From: JBHGXV01 sp041920505
GTDB taxonomy: Bacteria; Bacillota; Bacilli; Brevibacillales; Brevibacillaceae
NCBI GenBank assembly: GCA_041920505.1
Contig: JBHGXV010000005.1
Location: 1 to 64,000, forward strand
Length of the DNA stretch: 64,000 nt
Direction: 5' to 3'
The notes beneath the pieces are model-generated. The model was not told the origin of the DNA. It worked only from the letters and a program-made list of their open reading frames with translations, and made no database searches. A program made the translations under genes and the position numbers. Of the stretch, positions 41,019 through 50,051 are shown piece after piece (within the stretch, counting starts at the first letter, position 1; each line of letters opens with the position of its first letter).

Positions 41019-41828
41019 ATGAGGATCGGAATGAAGAAAAAGTGGGTGGCGTCGCTTGTGCTGGCGCTCAGCGTAGGCGTGCTGGCGGCGGGATGCGGCA
41101 GCCAGCAACCGGCGGCTGGCGGATCGGGCCAGGCATCCGGCGGTGCGGCACCGGCCAAAACGTATATCGTTGGGACGGATGCGGCGTATCCGCCGTTTGA
41201 AAAAATGGAGGCCGACAAGATTACCGGGTTCGACATCGACGTGATCAACGCGGTGGCCGAAGCGGCGGGCATCAAGATCGAGGTGAAAAACACCGGATGG
41301 GACCCGCTGTTTGAAGGCATTGACAAGGGGACTGTCGACGCGGGTATCTCCGCCGTTACGATCACCGACGAACGGAAGCAAAAATACGATTTCTCCGAGC
41401 CGTATTTTGAAGCCAGCCAGTTGATTCTGGTTCCGGAAAATTCCACCATCACCAAGCTTGACGAACTGAAAGGCAAGAAGATCGGCGTGCAGACCGCGAC
41501 CACGGGCGAAGAAGTGGTGAAAAAGGCGTTCGGCAAAACCTACGAAGGCATCAAGGGGTATGACGATACGCCGTCTGCCGTCAACGACTTCTTTATCGGC
41601 CGCGTCGACGCGGTGGTGGCTGACAACGGCGTGCTGCAATACTTTGCCAACCAGATGACCGGCAAGCAATTCAAACTGGTCAAAGACGAGTCGTTTGCCA
41701 AAGAGTATTACGGCATCATGGTGAAGAAGGGCAACACCGAGCTGTTGAACAAAATCAACGAAGGCCTGAAAAAAGTAAAGGAAAGCGGCAAGTTGCAGGA
41801 AATTCACGACAAATACTTCAAAAATTAA
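41019..41828 (+). CDS. amino-acid ABC transporter substrate-binding lipoprotein
   Basis: A 269-residue family 3 solute-binding protein (GlnH/ArtP type) for polar amino acids. A lipoprotein signal peptide ends in the lipobox LAAGC (Cys about residue 26), followed by a Gly/Ala linker. The binding domain starts YIVGTDAAYPPFEKMEADKI, then GFDIDVINAVAEAAGI and TGWDPLFEGIDKGTVDAGIS. EAYPPFE-type and GISAVTITDERKQKYDFSEP motifs are typical. It probably delivers glutamine or a related amino acid to the permease downstream. The hairpin after it would reduce downstream expression. Confidence 0.92.
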   Translation: MRIGMKKKWVASLVLALSVGVLAAGCGSQQPAAGGSGQASGGAAPAKTYIVGTDAAYPPFEKMEADKITGFDIDVINAVAEAAGIKIEVKNTGWDPLFEGIDKGTVDAGISAVTITDERKQKYDFSEPYFEASQLILVPENSTITKLDELKGKKIGVQTATTGEEVVKKAFGKTYEGIKGYDDTPSAVNDFFIGRVDAVVADNGVLQYFANQMTGKQFKLVKDESFAKEYYGIMVKKGNTELLNKINEGLKKVKESGKLQEIHDKYFKN

Positions 41829-41890
41829 GACGTCAGGCACAGGGAAGGACGGGCACGTCTGCATGCGTGCCCATGGGTTTGATTAGGCCC

Positions 41891-41930
41891 CGCCCGGCAT
41901 AGCGTAAGCTTGCGCCGGGCGGGTTTTCTA
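41891..41930 (+). terminator. intercistronic hairpin between binding protein and permease
   Basis: CGCCCGGC (41891-41898) pairs with GCCGGGCG (41914-41921), followed by GGTTTT. It probably lets the binding protein be made in excess of the permease. Confidence 0.65.
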
Positions 41931-41960
41931 AACCTGGGTCAGCATGGGAGGAGGATTTTT

Positions 41961-42635
41961 CTGAACTGGGGTGTCATCTACGAATACCGGGAATTATTTA
42001 TCAATGGCGTATACAACACGATCCTGCTCACCTGCGTGGCAACGATTTGCGGCACGATCCTCGGTTTGTTTATCGGTTTGGGAAAAATGTCGAAAAACCG
42101 GCTGATTCAAATCCCCTGCGCGGTGTACGTGGAAGTGTTCCGCGGCACGCCGATGTTTGTGCAGATCTTGCTGATTCACTTTGCCGTGATTCCGTCGGTG
42201 CATGAAGCCTTGTTTCCCAATACGGAGCCTCCGACGGCCCTGTTCTCCGGTTTCGTCGCGCTTTCGCTGAATGCGGCCGGGTACATCGCGGAAATCTTCC
42301 GCGCAGGGATTCAGTCGATCGACCCGGGGCAGATGGAAGCGGCTCGGTCGCTGGGGATGACCCATGGCATGGCGATGCGGTTGATCATTATCCCGCAGGC
42401 GTTTTTGCGGATGTTGCCGGCGCTCGGCAACGAGTTTATCGCCCTGTTGAAGGATTCGTCGCTGTTGGCGGTAATTGCCACCCCGGAATTGGGATACGCA
42501 GCCTTCAACGTTGCCAAAAATACGTGGGAGCGATATCCTCCGTATCTGACCGCCGGAGCGATCTACCTCGTGCTCACCCTGTTCTTGTCGAGAGTTGTCG
42601 TCAGGGGGCTCGAAAAACGTTACTCCCCTCGCTGA
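41961..42635 (+). CDS. amino-acid ABC transporter permease, probable CTG start
   Basis: A 224-residue HisM/GlnP-type permease with about five transmembrane segments. The EAA loop reads GQMEAARSLGMTHGMAMRLI near residue 135, and FRGTPMFVQILL near 63 is typical. No ATG, GTG or TTG lies at a suitable point: the only standard start in frame (TTG 41910) lies inside the terminator stem. CTG 41961 has GGGAGGAGG 6 bases upstream and gives a normal N-terminus (M-N-W-G-V-I-Y-E-Y), so CTG initiation is inferred. No ATP-binding gene follows; the ATPase must be encoded elsewhere. Confidence 0.85.
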   Translation: MNWGVIYEYRELFINGVYNTILLTCVATICGTILGLFIGLGKMSKNRLIQIPCAVYVEVFRGTPMFVQILLIHFAVIPSVHEALFPNTEPPTALFSGFVALSLNAAGYIAEIFRAGIQSIDPGQMEAARSLGMTHGMAMRLIIIPQAFLRMLPALGNEFIALLKDSSLLAVIATPELGYAAFNVAKNTWERYPPYLTAGAIYLVLTLFLSRVVVRGLEKRYSPR

Positions 42636-42644
42636 CGCCAGAAT

Positions 42645-42674
42645 TTGACTTTGCGTCGGGCGGAGTGATATAGT
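42645..42674 (+). promoter_or_regulatory. sigma-A promoter of the cold-shock gene
   Basis: TTGACT at 42645-42650 and TATAGT at 42669-42674 are 18 bases apart, 57 bases before the ATG. Confidence 0.6.
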
Positions 42675-42731
42675 CGACCTAAGAGACAATCCGTCTCCCA
42701 AAGTTTTTAAACAGAAAGGATTGTGTTTTGC

Positions 42732-42926
42732 ATGTTGGGTAAAGTAAAATGGTTCAACGCGGAAAAAGGGTATGGATTTATTGAACGTGAAGACGGCGGC
42801 GATGTATTCGTTCACTTCTCCGCCATCAAAGCAGAAGGTTTCAAAACCCTCGACGAAGGCCAAGCTGTTGAGTTCGATATCGTGGAAGGCGATCGCGGTC
42901 CTCAAGCGGCAAATGTGGTAAAACTG
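42732..42926 (+). CDS. cold-shock protein, CspA/CspD family
   Basis: A 64-65-residue single cold-shock domain that binds single-stranded RNA and DNA. RNP1 is KGYGFIE and RNP2 is DVFVHF; the protein starts MLGKVKWFNAEKGYGFIERE. ATG 42732 is preferred, with AAAGGA upstream. It ends with KL and a TAA at 42927-42929. It has its own promoter and a strong terminator. Confidence 0.95.
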
Positions 42927-42962
42927 TAAGTGGAAACGCTTACGAAGCGAACCGCACACAAC

Positions 42963-42995
42963 AACCCCCTGAGAGTGCTCTCGGGGGGTTTTCTT
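42963..42995 (+). terminator. terminator after the cold-shock gene, possibly bidirectional
   Basis: CCCCCTGAGAG pairs with CTCTCGGGGGG (about 42965-42990), followed by TTTTC on the plus strand and preceded by a few A residues. It also lies just beyond the stop of the convergent HD-GYP gene. Confidence 0.8.
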
Positions 42996-43011
42996 GCTGG
43001 CGGGCAAGTCT

Positions 43012-44100
43012 CTAGCCGATCATTTTTTCGATGGACAAGGAGCGGTGCTGGCGCAAGTCGAGGTATTGCTTGCCTTTGCGGACCAGCGGACGCATCGGCT
43101 CGTCCGTGTGAATCAGCACGACTTCTACCTTGTCGCCGTTGCTGAGGATCGCCTGACGGCCGACGTACAACAGGGCGATGTAGTTGATGAACGGGGTGAC
43201 GATTTCCGGATTCAGCTTGCCGCCGCAGGTTTCGGACCAGAGGATCTGGGCGGCTTCAAACGGGGACGTGCGCGTTCGGTACACCCGGTCGGAACAGATG
43301 GCGTCAAACACGTCGGCGACCGCCACGATCTGGCAGTCGACGGGGATGGACAGTCCGGACCGGCCTTCCGGATAGCCGGAACCGTCCCGCCGTTCGTGAT
43401 GGAGCAGGGCGCATTGGGCGATGACCTCGTTGACTCCCTCCATCTTTTGCAAGAGTTGATACCCGTAGACGGTGTGCAGTTTCATCGTTTCGAATTCTTC
43501 GTCTGTCAGGTTGCCGGGTTTCATCAAAATATGCTGGGGCACCAGCATTTTGCCGATGTCGTGCAAGAGGCCCGCCTGGCCTAGCAGGATGACCTCTTCC
43601 TTGGTCCGTTTCATCAGCTTGGCGATCAAGGCGGACAGGATGCCGACGTTGATCGAGTGGCGGTAGGTGTAATTTTCGGAACCTTCCACCAAATAGATCG
43701 GATGAAAAATCCCCGTCTGCCTGATCACTTGCTCCAGCAACGGGAAGAAGGCATTGGTAAACTGCTCAAGCGGCGGAATAAAAATCTCCGTAATCTTGCC
43801 AAACAGATCCTTGGTTTGTTCCATGGCGTCCAGATACGGTTTGGCCGCCTCGCTGGACGGACTGAACACCTTTTGCAACTGGGAACGGATCGGGCCGTCC
43901 TGTTCGTCCAGCGGCCCCAGAAAGCGCAGTTCGTTTATGTCCTGAATCGGGACTGACTTGATCTGATGGCCGAGCAGCAGGTAAATGTCCGAATGAGTCA
44001 ACACGGCACCTTTGGACAGCAACAACAAGCCGTTTTTGTTATAGACGTCGTCACTGAGGATCTTCCCCACCAGGCGAAGGTCTGTTTTCATTTGAGGCAT
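43012..44100 (-). CDS. HD-GYP domain c-di-GMP phosphodiesterase
   Basis: A 362-residue cytoplasmic protein. An N-terminal region of about 150 residues is followed by an HD-GYP domain with HSINVGILSALIAKLM near residue 175, the HD pair in LLHDIGKMLVP near 203, HHERRDGSGYPEG (the GYP motif) near 262 and ADVFDAICSDRVYR near 290. All expected metal ligands are present, so it should degrade c-di-GMP to pGpG or GMP. ATG 44100 with GGGGGTAG upstream is preferred. It is convergent with the cold-shock gene and stands alone. Confidence 0.9.
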   Translation of the reverse strand: MPQMKTDLRLVGKILSDDVYNKNGLLLLSKGAVLTHSDIYLLLGHQIKSVPIQDINELRFLGPLDEQDGPIRSQLQKVFSPSSEAAKPYLDAMEQTKDLFGKITEIFIPPLEQFTNAFFPLLEQVIRQTGIFHPIYLVEGSENYTYRHSINVGILSALIAKLMKRTKEEVILLGQAGLLHDIGKMLVPQHILMKPGNLTDEEFETMKLHTVYGYQLLQKMEGVNEVIAQCALLHHERRDGSGYPEGRSGLSIPVDCQIVAVADVFDAICSDRVYRTRTSPFEAAQILWSETCGGKLNPEIVTPFINYIALLYVGRQAILSNGDKVEVVLIHTDEPMRPLVRKGKQYLDLRQHRSLSIEKMIG

Positions 44101-44310
44101 ACAACTACCCCCGTAGCGGATGCGTGTTTCTATCAAAGATAGTATATCAAAGCTTTTGTCGCCAATATGTCGTTTTTTGTCCTGTAAGTGAGAATGTTTT
44201 TAGACGCTGCCCGTAGTGTAAATAGTTTGTAAAAAAATGATGAAGACACCGGAAGGATTTTTCCCGCCATTACGGAATATTGTAAATATAGACGGAAGGA
44301 GGTAGTGCCC

Positions 44311-44859
44311 ATGAACTTCAACATTCGTGGTGAGAACATCCCGGTTACAGAAGCGCTTCGCGAGTACGTGGAGAAAAAAGTGGGACGATTGGACCGCTAT
44401 TTCGACACGGAACATCCGACAGACGTCTATGTAACCATGCGATTCCTCCGGGGAGAGGGGACCATTGAGGTCACCATTCCGATGACAGGCGTTATCCTTC
44501 GCGCCGAAGAAACTCATGAAGACATGTATGCGGCGATCGACCTGGTAGTGGAAAAGCTGGAGCGGCAAATTCGCAAGCACAAGACGAAGCTGTACCGCAA
44601 ACAGCGTCACGGTTCCAACAACCGCGCGATTTTCCGCGAGGCTGAGCCCGTGGCGGTGATGGACTACGAAGAAGATGTCGATATCGAGATCGTCCGTACC
44701 AAACGCTTCGAATTGAAGCCGATGGATGCCGAAGAGGCGGTGCTGCAAATGGATTTGCTGGGGCACAATTTCTTCGTCTTCCAAAACAGCGCCACCAATG
44801 AGGTGAACGTGGTCTACCGCAGAAACGACGGTCGGTTCGGATTGATCGAACCCAAATAA
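44311..44859 (+). CDS. hpf: ribosome hibernation promoting factor, long form
   Basis: A 182-residue long HPF (YvyD type) that pairs 70S ribosomes into inactive 100S dimers in stationary phase. The N-terminal domain (about 1-100) starts MNFNIRGENIPVTEALREYV and has HEDMYAAIDLVVEKLERQI. After a linker the C-terminal dimerisation domain carries EAVLQMDLLGHNFFVFQNS and VVYRRNDGRFGLIEP. ATG 44311 is 8 bases from AAGGAGGT. It precedes secA as in Bacillus subtilis. Confidence 0.95.
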   Translation: MNFNIRGENIPVTEALREYVEKKVGRLDRYFDTEHPTDVYVTMRFLRGEGTIEVTIPMTGVILRAEETHEDMYAAIDLVVEKLERQIRKHKTKLYRKQRHGSNNRAIFREAEPVAVMDYEEDVDIEIVRTKRFELKPMDAEEAVLQMDLLGHNFFVFQNSATNEVNVVYRRNDGRFGLIEPK

Positions 44860-44876
44860 GCGAATGGGACAAACAC

Positions 44877-44906
44877 AGGGGGTTGTCGGCTGGCAACTCC
44901 CTTTAC
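44877..44906 (+). terminator. hairpin after hpf
   Basis: GGGGGTTG and CAACTCCC form an 8-bp stem with one G-T pair (about 44879-44902), followed by TTTAC. Weak terminator. Confidence 0.45.
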
Positions 44907-44936
44907 TTGTGTTTGTTTGCAGGGTTTTGCTAAAAT
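44907..44936 (+). promoter_or_regulatory. candidate sigma-A promoter of secA
   Basis: TTGTGT at 44907-44912 and TAAAAT at 44931-44936 are 18 bases apart, about 100 bases before the secA ATG. Confidence 0.45.
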
Positions 44937-45036
44937 GGATAGTTAGATAGCGTACGCTGTTTTGTGGAAACATTCGATGCATGTACGTGAAACGGAGACG
45001 GTTTCCTTCAGGGGGAACCGTGGAAGGGGTGTCCCT

Positions 45037-47556
45037 ATGTTAGGGCTAGTGAAAAAAATCTTTGGAGATGCCAACGAACGCGAAGTCAAAAAGATGTTTA
45101 AACGGGTCGAGAAGATCAATGCGCTCGAACCGCAGATTGCCGCTTTGACCGACGAGCAACTGAGACAAAAGACCGAAGAGTTTAAGACGCGCCTCAAGCA
45201 GGGGGCGACGTTGGACGATATTTTGAACGAAGCGTTTGCCGTGGTCCGCGAGGCTTCCAAGCGGGTGCTTGGCATGCGCCATTTCGACGTGCAGTTGATC
45301 GGCGGGATGGTGCTGCAGGAAGGCCGGATTGCCGAGATGAAGACCGGTGAAGGGAAAACGCTGGTGGCCACACTGGCCACTTATCTCAACGCGCTGGTGG
45401 GCAAAGGGGTTCACGTCGTCACCGTCAACGAATACCTGGCCGAACGTGACTCCACGACCATGGGCAAACTGTACAACTTCCTCGGCTTGACGGTCGGGCT
45501 GAACCTGAGCGGGATGAGCGCGGAAGAGAAACGGGCCGCGTACAACTGCGACATCACCTACGGGACGAACAACGAATTCGGCTTCGACTATCTGCGCGAC
45601 AACATGGTCTTGTACAAGGAGCAGATGGTGCAACGGCCGCTCTACTACGCCATCATCGACGAGGTGGACAGCATCCTGATCGACGAGGCGCGGACGCCGC
45701 TTATCATTTCCGGCGCGGCCAACAAGTCGACGGAACTGTACTACATCTGCGCGCACTTCGTCAAGCGGCTGGAGGAAGAAAAAGACTACACCGTCGACGA
45801 GAAGCTGAAGATCGTCACGCTGACCGACGAAGGGGTCGCGAAGGTGGAGAAGGCCTTCAACATCGACAACCTGTACGATACGGCCCACATGACGCTCAAC
45901 CACCACATCACGGCCGCCTTGAAAGCGCAGGTCCTGTTCAAGCGGGACGTTGATTACGTGGTGCAGGACGGAGAGGTCATCATCGTCGACGAGTTTACGG
46001 GCCGCCTGATGGTCGGCCGCCGCTACAGCGACGGATTGCACCAGGCGATCGAGGCCAAGGAAGGTCTGCGCGTGCAAAGCGAAAGCATGACCCTGGCGAC
46101 GATCACACTGCAAAACTACTTCCGCATGTACGAGAAGCTGGCCGGGATGACCGGTACGGCGAAGACGGAGGAAGAGGAGTTTAAAAAGATTTACGGGCTG
46201 GACGTGGTGGTCATTCCGACCAACCGTCCGGTGATCCGCAAAGACCTGCCCGACTTGATCTACAAGACCGAGGCGGCCAAGTACCGCGCGGTTGTAAACG
46301 AAATCGTGGAACGGCACAAAAAAGGACAACCGGTGCTGGTGGGGACGGTCTCCATCGAGAATTCGGAAAAGCTGTCCCAGATGCTGAAGCAAAAAGGCGT
46401 GCCGCACAATGTGCTGAACGCCAAACATCACGCCCGCGAGGCGGAAATCGTCGCCCGCGCCGGTCAGTTCGGAGCGGTGACGATCGCCACCAACATGGCG
46501 GGACGCGGAACCGACATCCAGTTGGGCGAAGGCGTGCCTGAAGTGGGCGGCCTGCACATCATCGGTACGGAACGGCACGAAAGCCGCCGGATCGACAACC
46601 AGTTGCGCGGCCGCGCCGGTCGCCAGGGCGACCCCGGTTCCTCCCAGTTCTTCCTGTCGTTGCAGGACGAGTTGATGCGTCGCTTCGGCGCGGACAACAT
46701 CATGAACATGATGGACCGTCTCGGCATGGAAGAAGACATGCCGATCGAAAGCCGTCTGGTGACCAGAGCGGTGGAGGCGGCGCAAAAACGGGTGGAAGGC
46801 GCCAACTTTGACGCGCGGAAAGTGGTTCTGCAGTACGACGACGTGATGAACCAGCAACGCGAAGTTATTTACAAGCAGCGCCGCGAAATCCTGGAAAAAG
46901 ACAACCTGCGCGACATCGTGCTCGGCATGCTGTACAGCGTGGTGGAACGGAATGTCGAGGCGCATTGTCCGAAGGAAGAGGTCCCGGAGGAGTGGGATCT
47001 GCAGGGTCTGTTGGAGTCGGCGAACAATATTTTCCTGCGCGAGGAAACCTTGACGCTCAAAGACCTGAAGGGCAAGGAAGCCGAAGAACTGGTGGAACTG
47101 TTCAAGAACGAGGTGACGCGTCAGTACGAGAAGCGCGAGGCGGAAATCGGCGAGATGATGCGCGAATTCGAGAAAGTGGTCGTGCTTCGCTCCGTGGACA
47201 GCAAGTGGATGGACCACATCGACGCGATGGAGCAACTGCGTCAGGGGATTCACTTGCGCGCGTACGGGCAGACCGATCCGCTGCGTGAGTACCAGTTCGA
47301 AGGGTTCGAGATGTTCCAGGCGATGATCGCCAGCATCGAGGAAGAAGTGGCGATGTACATCATGAAGGCGGAAGTCAGCCAGAACCTGGAGCGGCAGGAA
47401 GTGATCCAGGGGCAGGCGTCCAACCAAAACAAACTGTCCACGTCCGGGCCGTCCGAGCGGCCCACGGTTGCGTCCGGCGACGCCGAACCGAAGAACCGGG
47501 CACAGCGCCGGGCCGAACAGCAAGAACAGCGGCGCAATCTGAAACGCATCCGATAA
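45037..47556 (+). CDS. secA: preprotein translocase ATPase SecA
   Basis: An 839-residue SecA, the motor that pushes unfolded proteins through SecYEG. It begins MLGLVKKIFGDANEREVKKM. NBD1 has MKTGEGKTLVATL (Walker A) near 83 and the DEVDSILIDEART motif near 206; NBD2 has TNMAGRGTDIQLGEG near 485 and QLRGRAGRQGDPG near 525. The C-terminal scaffold ends in a basic tail (NRAQRRAEQQEQRRNLKRIR). The zinc-binding end found in most SecA proteins (CxC with a later CH or CC) is missing, with no sign of a frameshift after the stop. Start at ATG 45037. Confidence 0.96.
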   Translation: MLGLVKKIFGDANEREVKKMFKRVEKINALEPQIAALTDEQLRQKTEEFKTRLKQGATLDDILNEAFAVVREASKRVLGMRHFDVQLIGGMVLQEGRIAEMKTGEGKTLVATLATYLNALVGKGVHVVTVNEYLAERDSTTMGKLYNFLGLTVGLNLSGMSAEEKRAAYNCDITYGTNNEFGFDYLRDNMVLYKEQMVQRPLYYAIIDEVDSILIDEARTPLIISGAANKSTELYYICAHFVKRLEEEKDYTVDEKLKIVTLTDEGVAKVEKAFNIDNLYDTAHMTLNHHITAALKAQVLFKRDVDYVVQDGEVIIVDEFTGRLMVGRRYSDGLHQAIEAKEGLRVQSESMTLATITLQNYFRMYEKLAGMTGTAKTEEEEFKKIYGLDVVVIPTNRPVIRKDLPDLIYKTEAAKYRAVVNEIVERHKKGQPVLVGTVSIENSEKLSQMLKQKGVPHNVLNAKHHAREAEIVARAGQFGAVTIATNMAGRGTDIQLGEGVPEVGGLHIIGTERHESRRIDNQLRGRAGRQGDPGSSQFFLSLQDELMRRFGADNIMNMMDRLGMEEDMPIESRLVTRAVEAAQKRVEGANFDARKVVLQYDDVMNQQREVIYKQRREILEKDNLRDIVLGMLYSVVERNVEAHCPKEEVPEEWDLQGLLESANNIFLREETLTLKDLKGKEAEELVELFKNEVTRQYEKREAEIGEMMREFEKVVVLRSVDSKWMDHIDAMEQLRQGIHLRAYGQTDPLREYQFEGFEMFQAMIASIEEEVAMYIMKAEVSQNLERQEVIQGQASNQNKLSTSGPSERPTVASGDAEPKNRAQRRAEQQEQRRNLKRIR

Positions 47557-47569
47557 AGTTTCGTCGCGG

Positions 47570-47609
47570 CTCCACTCCGGCCGCCTGCTTGGGCGGCTGC
47601 CGGGTGGAG
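47570..47609 (+). terminator. hairpin after secA
   Basis: GCTCCACTCCGGC and GCCGGGTGGAGC can pair around 47570-47609 (with a small mismatch), without a following T-run. Confidence 0.45.
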
Positions 47610-47626
47610 CACATTTGTCGAAAAAC

Positions 47627-47643
47627 TTAGTACCAGATAATAG
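47627..47643 (+). promoter_or_regulatory. FapR-like operator upstream of fabH
   Basis: TTAGTACCAGATAATAG matches the FapR consensus recalled for Bacillus (TTAGTACCTRRTAMTAA) at 15 of 17 positions. It lies just before a TATAAT -10 at 47654-47659. Confidence 0.7.
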
Positions 47644-47653
47644 TATCAGGTGA

Positions 47654-47659
47654 TATAAT
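47654..47659 (+). promoter_or_regulatory. -10 box of the fabH promoter
   Basis: A perfect TATAAT, 35 bases before the ATG. The matching -35 would lie inside the FapR-like operator and is not consensus-like. Confidence 0.45.
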
Positions 47660-47693
47660 TGAGGGACAAAAAGCAAAGCCGAGGTGACAGGCG

Positions 47694-48692
47694 ATGAAAC
47701 ACGCGGGGAAAGAGACGGCGCTGTCAAAGGCGCGGATCACGGCGATTGGCGCGTATGTGCCAGAACGAGTGTTGACGAACGCCGATCTGGAACAGATGGT
47801 GGAAACGAGCGACGAGTGGATTGTCCAGCGGACCGGCATCCGGGAAAGGCGGATTGCCGCTAGGGACGAATACACCAGTGATCTGTGCGTCGCGGCGGTG
47901 AACCGGCTGCAAGCACAGTCAGGCAAATCGATTGACGATGTGGAATTGGTGATCGTTTGCACCTCCACGCCGGATTACGGGTTCCCCAGTGTGGCCTCTC
48001 AAGTGCAGGCACGATTGGGGTTGGTCAGGGCGGGAGCGATTGATCTCAATGCGACCTGTGCCGGATTTGTCTACGGGCTGCATCTGGCAAACGGTCTGAT
48101 TTCGGCCGGGCTTCACGAAAAAGTGCTGGTGATCGGTGGAGAGACGCTCTCCAAGGTGACCAACTACCGCGATCGAACCACCTGCATCCTGTTTGGCGAT
48201 GCCGCCGGCGCTGTTCTCGTCGAGCGGGACGATCAGCATCCCGGTTTCTTGGCCGCGCATGTCGGAGCGAAAGGAGAAGGCGGCATCCATCTCTACCGCA
48301 GCGGCTTGTCACGGCGGATGGGAGACACCCCGTTGGCGGGAGAAGGCTGTATCGTGCAAAACGGCAGAGAAGTGTACAAATGGGCGGTTACGACAGTTCC
48401 GCAGGGGATGCGGGCAGTCGCGGCGAAGGCGGGCCTCGACCTGCAAGAGGTGGACTGGTTTGTCCCTCACAGCGCAAACCTGCGGATGATTGAGTCGATT
48501 TGCGAAAAAAGCGGGTTTCCGCTGAAACGCACCTTGTACAGTCTGGAATCCTTCGGAAACACTTCGGCGGCGACCATTCCGCTGGCGCTGGAAGCGGGTG
48601 TCCGTGAGGGAAAAGTCAGACCGGGGGACACTCTTCTCTTGTATGGGTTCGGCGGCGGATTGGTGCATGCGGGGGTTTTGCTCACGTGGTAG
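47694..48692 (+). CDS. fabH: 3-oxoacyl-ACP synthase III
   Basis: A 332-residue KAS III, which condenses an acyl-CoA primer with malonyl-ACP to start fatty acid synthesis. The catalytic triad is visible: C122 (DLNATCAGF), H259 (WFVPHSANLRMI) and N289 (ESFGNTSAATIP). The N-terminus has AYVPERVLTNADLEQMVETS and DEWIVQRTGIRERR. The FapR-like box ahead of it fits control by malonyl-CoA. It stands alone, not next to fabF, and could be either the main or a second (FabHB/YhfB-like) copy. Confidence 0.93.
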   Translation: MKHAGKETALSKARITAIGAYVPERVLTNADLEQMVETSDEWIVQRTGIRERRIAARDEYTSDLCVAAVNRLQAQSGKSIDDVELVIVCTSTPDYGFPSVASQVQARLGLVRAGAIDLNATCAGFVYGLHLANGLISAGLHEKVLVIGGETLSKVTNYRDRTTCILFGDAAGAVLVERDDQHPGFLAAHVGAKGEGGIHLYRSGLSRRMGDTPLAGEGCIVQNGREVYKWAVTTVPQGMRAVAAKAGLDLQEVDWFVPHSANLRMIESICEKSGFPLKRTLYSLESFGNTSAATIPLALEAGVREGKVRPGDTLLLYGFGGGLVHAGVLLTW

Positions 48693-48870
48693 TGTCTGGA
48701 GTACAATGAAAGGAACAACAGAGGCATGCGGCGCGGGCTTTTCGTTGGCAACCATGTTTTTTGAAAAGAGCGTTGACAAAACGCGGGGATGATCAATAAT
48801 AGGGTAATAGGTTCGCGAACGTAAGCGACCGTGTGCGCTCGCATGAATTTGAAAATGAGGTGGTTTCATC

Positions 48871-49993
48871 ATGGCGTTGATCGACATGACGGACGTCAAG
48901 CAAGAGATGGCAAGTATGGCTAAGCGATTAGCGGAAATCAGGGGGTCTCTTTGACCTGCCTGCCAAACAGGAGCGAATTGGCGAGCTGGAGGAGCGGATG
49001 CTTGCTCCGGATTTTTGGGACGACAACGACAAAGCGCAAAAGACGATCAGCGAACTGAACGCGCTGAAGAGCCTCGTCGAAACGATGAACAAGCTGGATT
49101 CGGCCTACGAAGATCTCCAGGTCATGCTGGAACTGGCGGCAGAAGAAGGGGACGAATCGCTTGTGCCAGAGTTGTACGAGGGAACCAAAGCGTTGCGAAA
49201 AGAGTTCGAGAGCTTCGAGTTGGAGCTGCTCTTGAGCGATCAGTACGATAAAAACAACGCGATCCTGGAACTTCACCCCGGCGCGGGCGGTACCGAGTCC
49301 CAGGACTGGGCGTCGATGCTCTTGCGGATGTACACGCGTTGGGCGGAGGCGCGCGGTTTCAAGGTGGAGACACTCGATTACCTGCCGGGAGACGAGGCAG
49401 GAATCAAAAGTGTCACGCTGTTGATCAAGGGGCACAATGCCTACGGCTACCTGAAAGCGGAAAAAGGCGTGCACCGGCTGGTGCGCATCTCTCCGTTTGA
49501 CGCTTCGGGCCGGCGGCATACGTCGTTCGTCTCCTGCAACGTTCTGCCGGAGATTGAGGAAGACACCGACATCGAGATTCGGCAGGAAGACCTGAAAATC
49601 GATACGTATCGTTCCAGCGGCGCCGGCGGTCAGCACATCAACACCACGGATTCCGCCGTGCGCATCACCCACTTGCCGACAGGCATCGTGGTCACCTGCC
49701 AGACGGAGCGCTCGCAGATCAAAAACCGCGAGCGGGCGATGAAAATGCTGGCGGCCCGCCTGTTTGAACGCAAGCGGGAAGAACAGGAAAAAGCGCTGGC
49801 GGCGATTCAGGGCGAGCAGAAGGACATCGCCTGGGGCAGCCAGATCCGATCCTACGTGTTCCATCCGTACAGTCTGGTCAAGGACCACCGGACCAATGTG
49901 GAAGTGGGGAACGTACAGGCTGTGATGGACGGCGAAATCGACGTGTTCATCGACGCGTATCTGCGCTCCCAACTGAATCGGCAACAATCGTAG
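48871..49993 (+). CDS. prfB: peptide chain release factor 2, programmed +1 frameshift
   Basis: RF2, which ends translation at UGA and UAA codons. The reading frame starts at ATG 48871, runs 27 codons to CTT (48949-48951) and meets an in-frame TGA at 48952. Skipping the T at 48952 continues in the +1 frame from GAC at 48953 to 49993 (373 residues). The classic shift site is present: an internal AGGGGG (48940-48945) just before CTTTGAC. The peptide-anticodon segment SPF is in RISPFDASGRRH and the GGQ motif in SGAGGQHIN. RF2 level controls its own frameshifting. A terminator follows. Confidence 0.97.
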
Positions 49994-50000
49994 CAAGCAT

Positions 50001-50030
50001 GCCCCCCTGGAAACAGGGGGGCGCGTTTTT
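50001..50030 (+). terminator. terminator of prfB
   Basis: GCCCCCCTG (50001-50009) pairs with CAGGGGGGC (50014-50022) with a GAAA loop, followed by GCG and a T-run. Confidence 0.88.
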
Positions 50031-50051
50031 TGAACAGTTTTCAAAATAATC

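Noticed and set aside
48998..49993. prfB starting at ATG 48998
   Set aside because: The upstream frame with the classic RF2 frameshift site explains the gene better.
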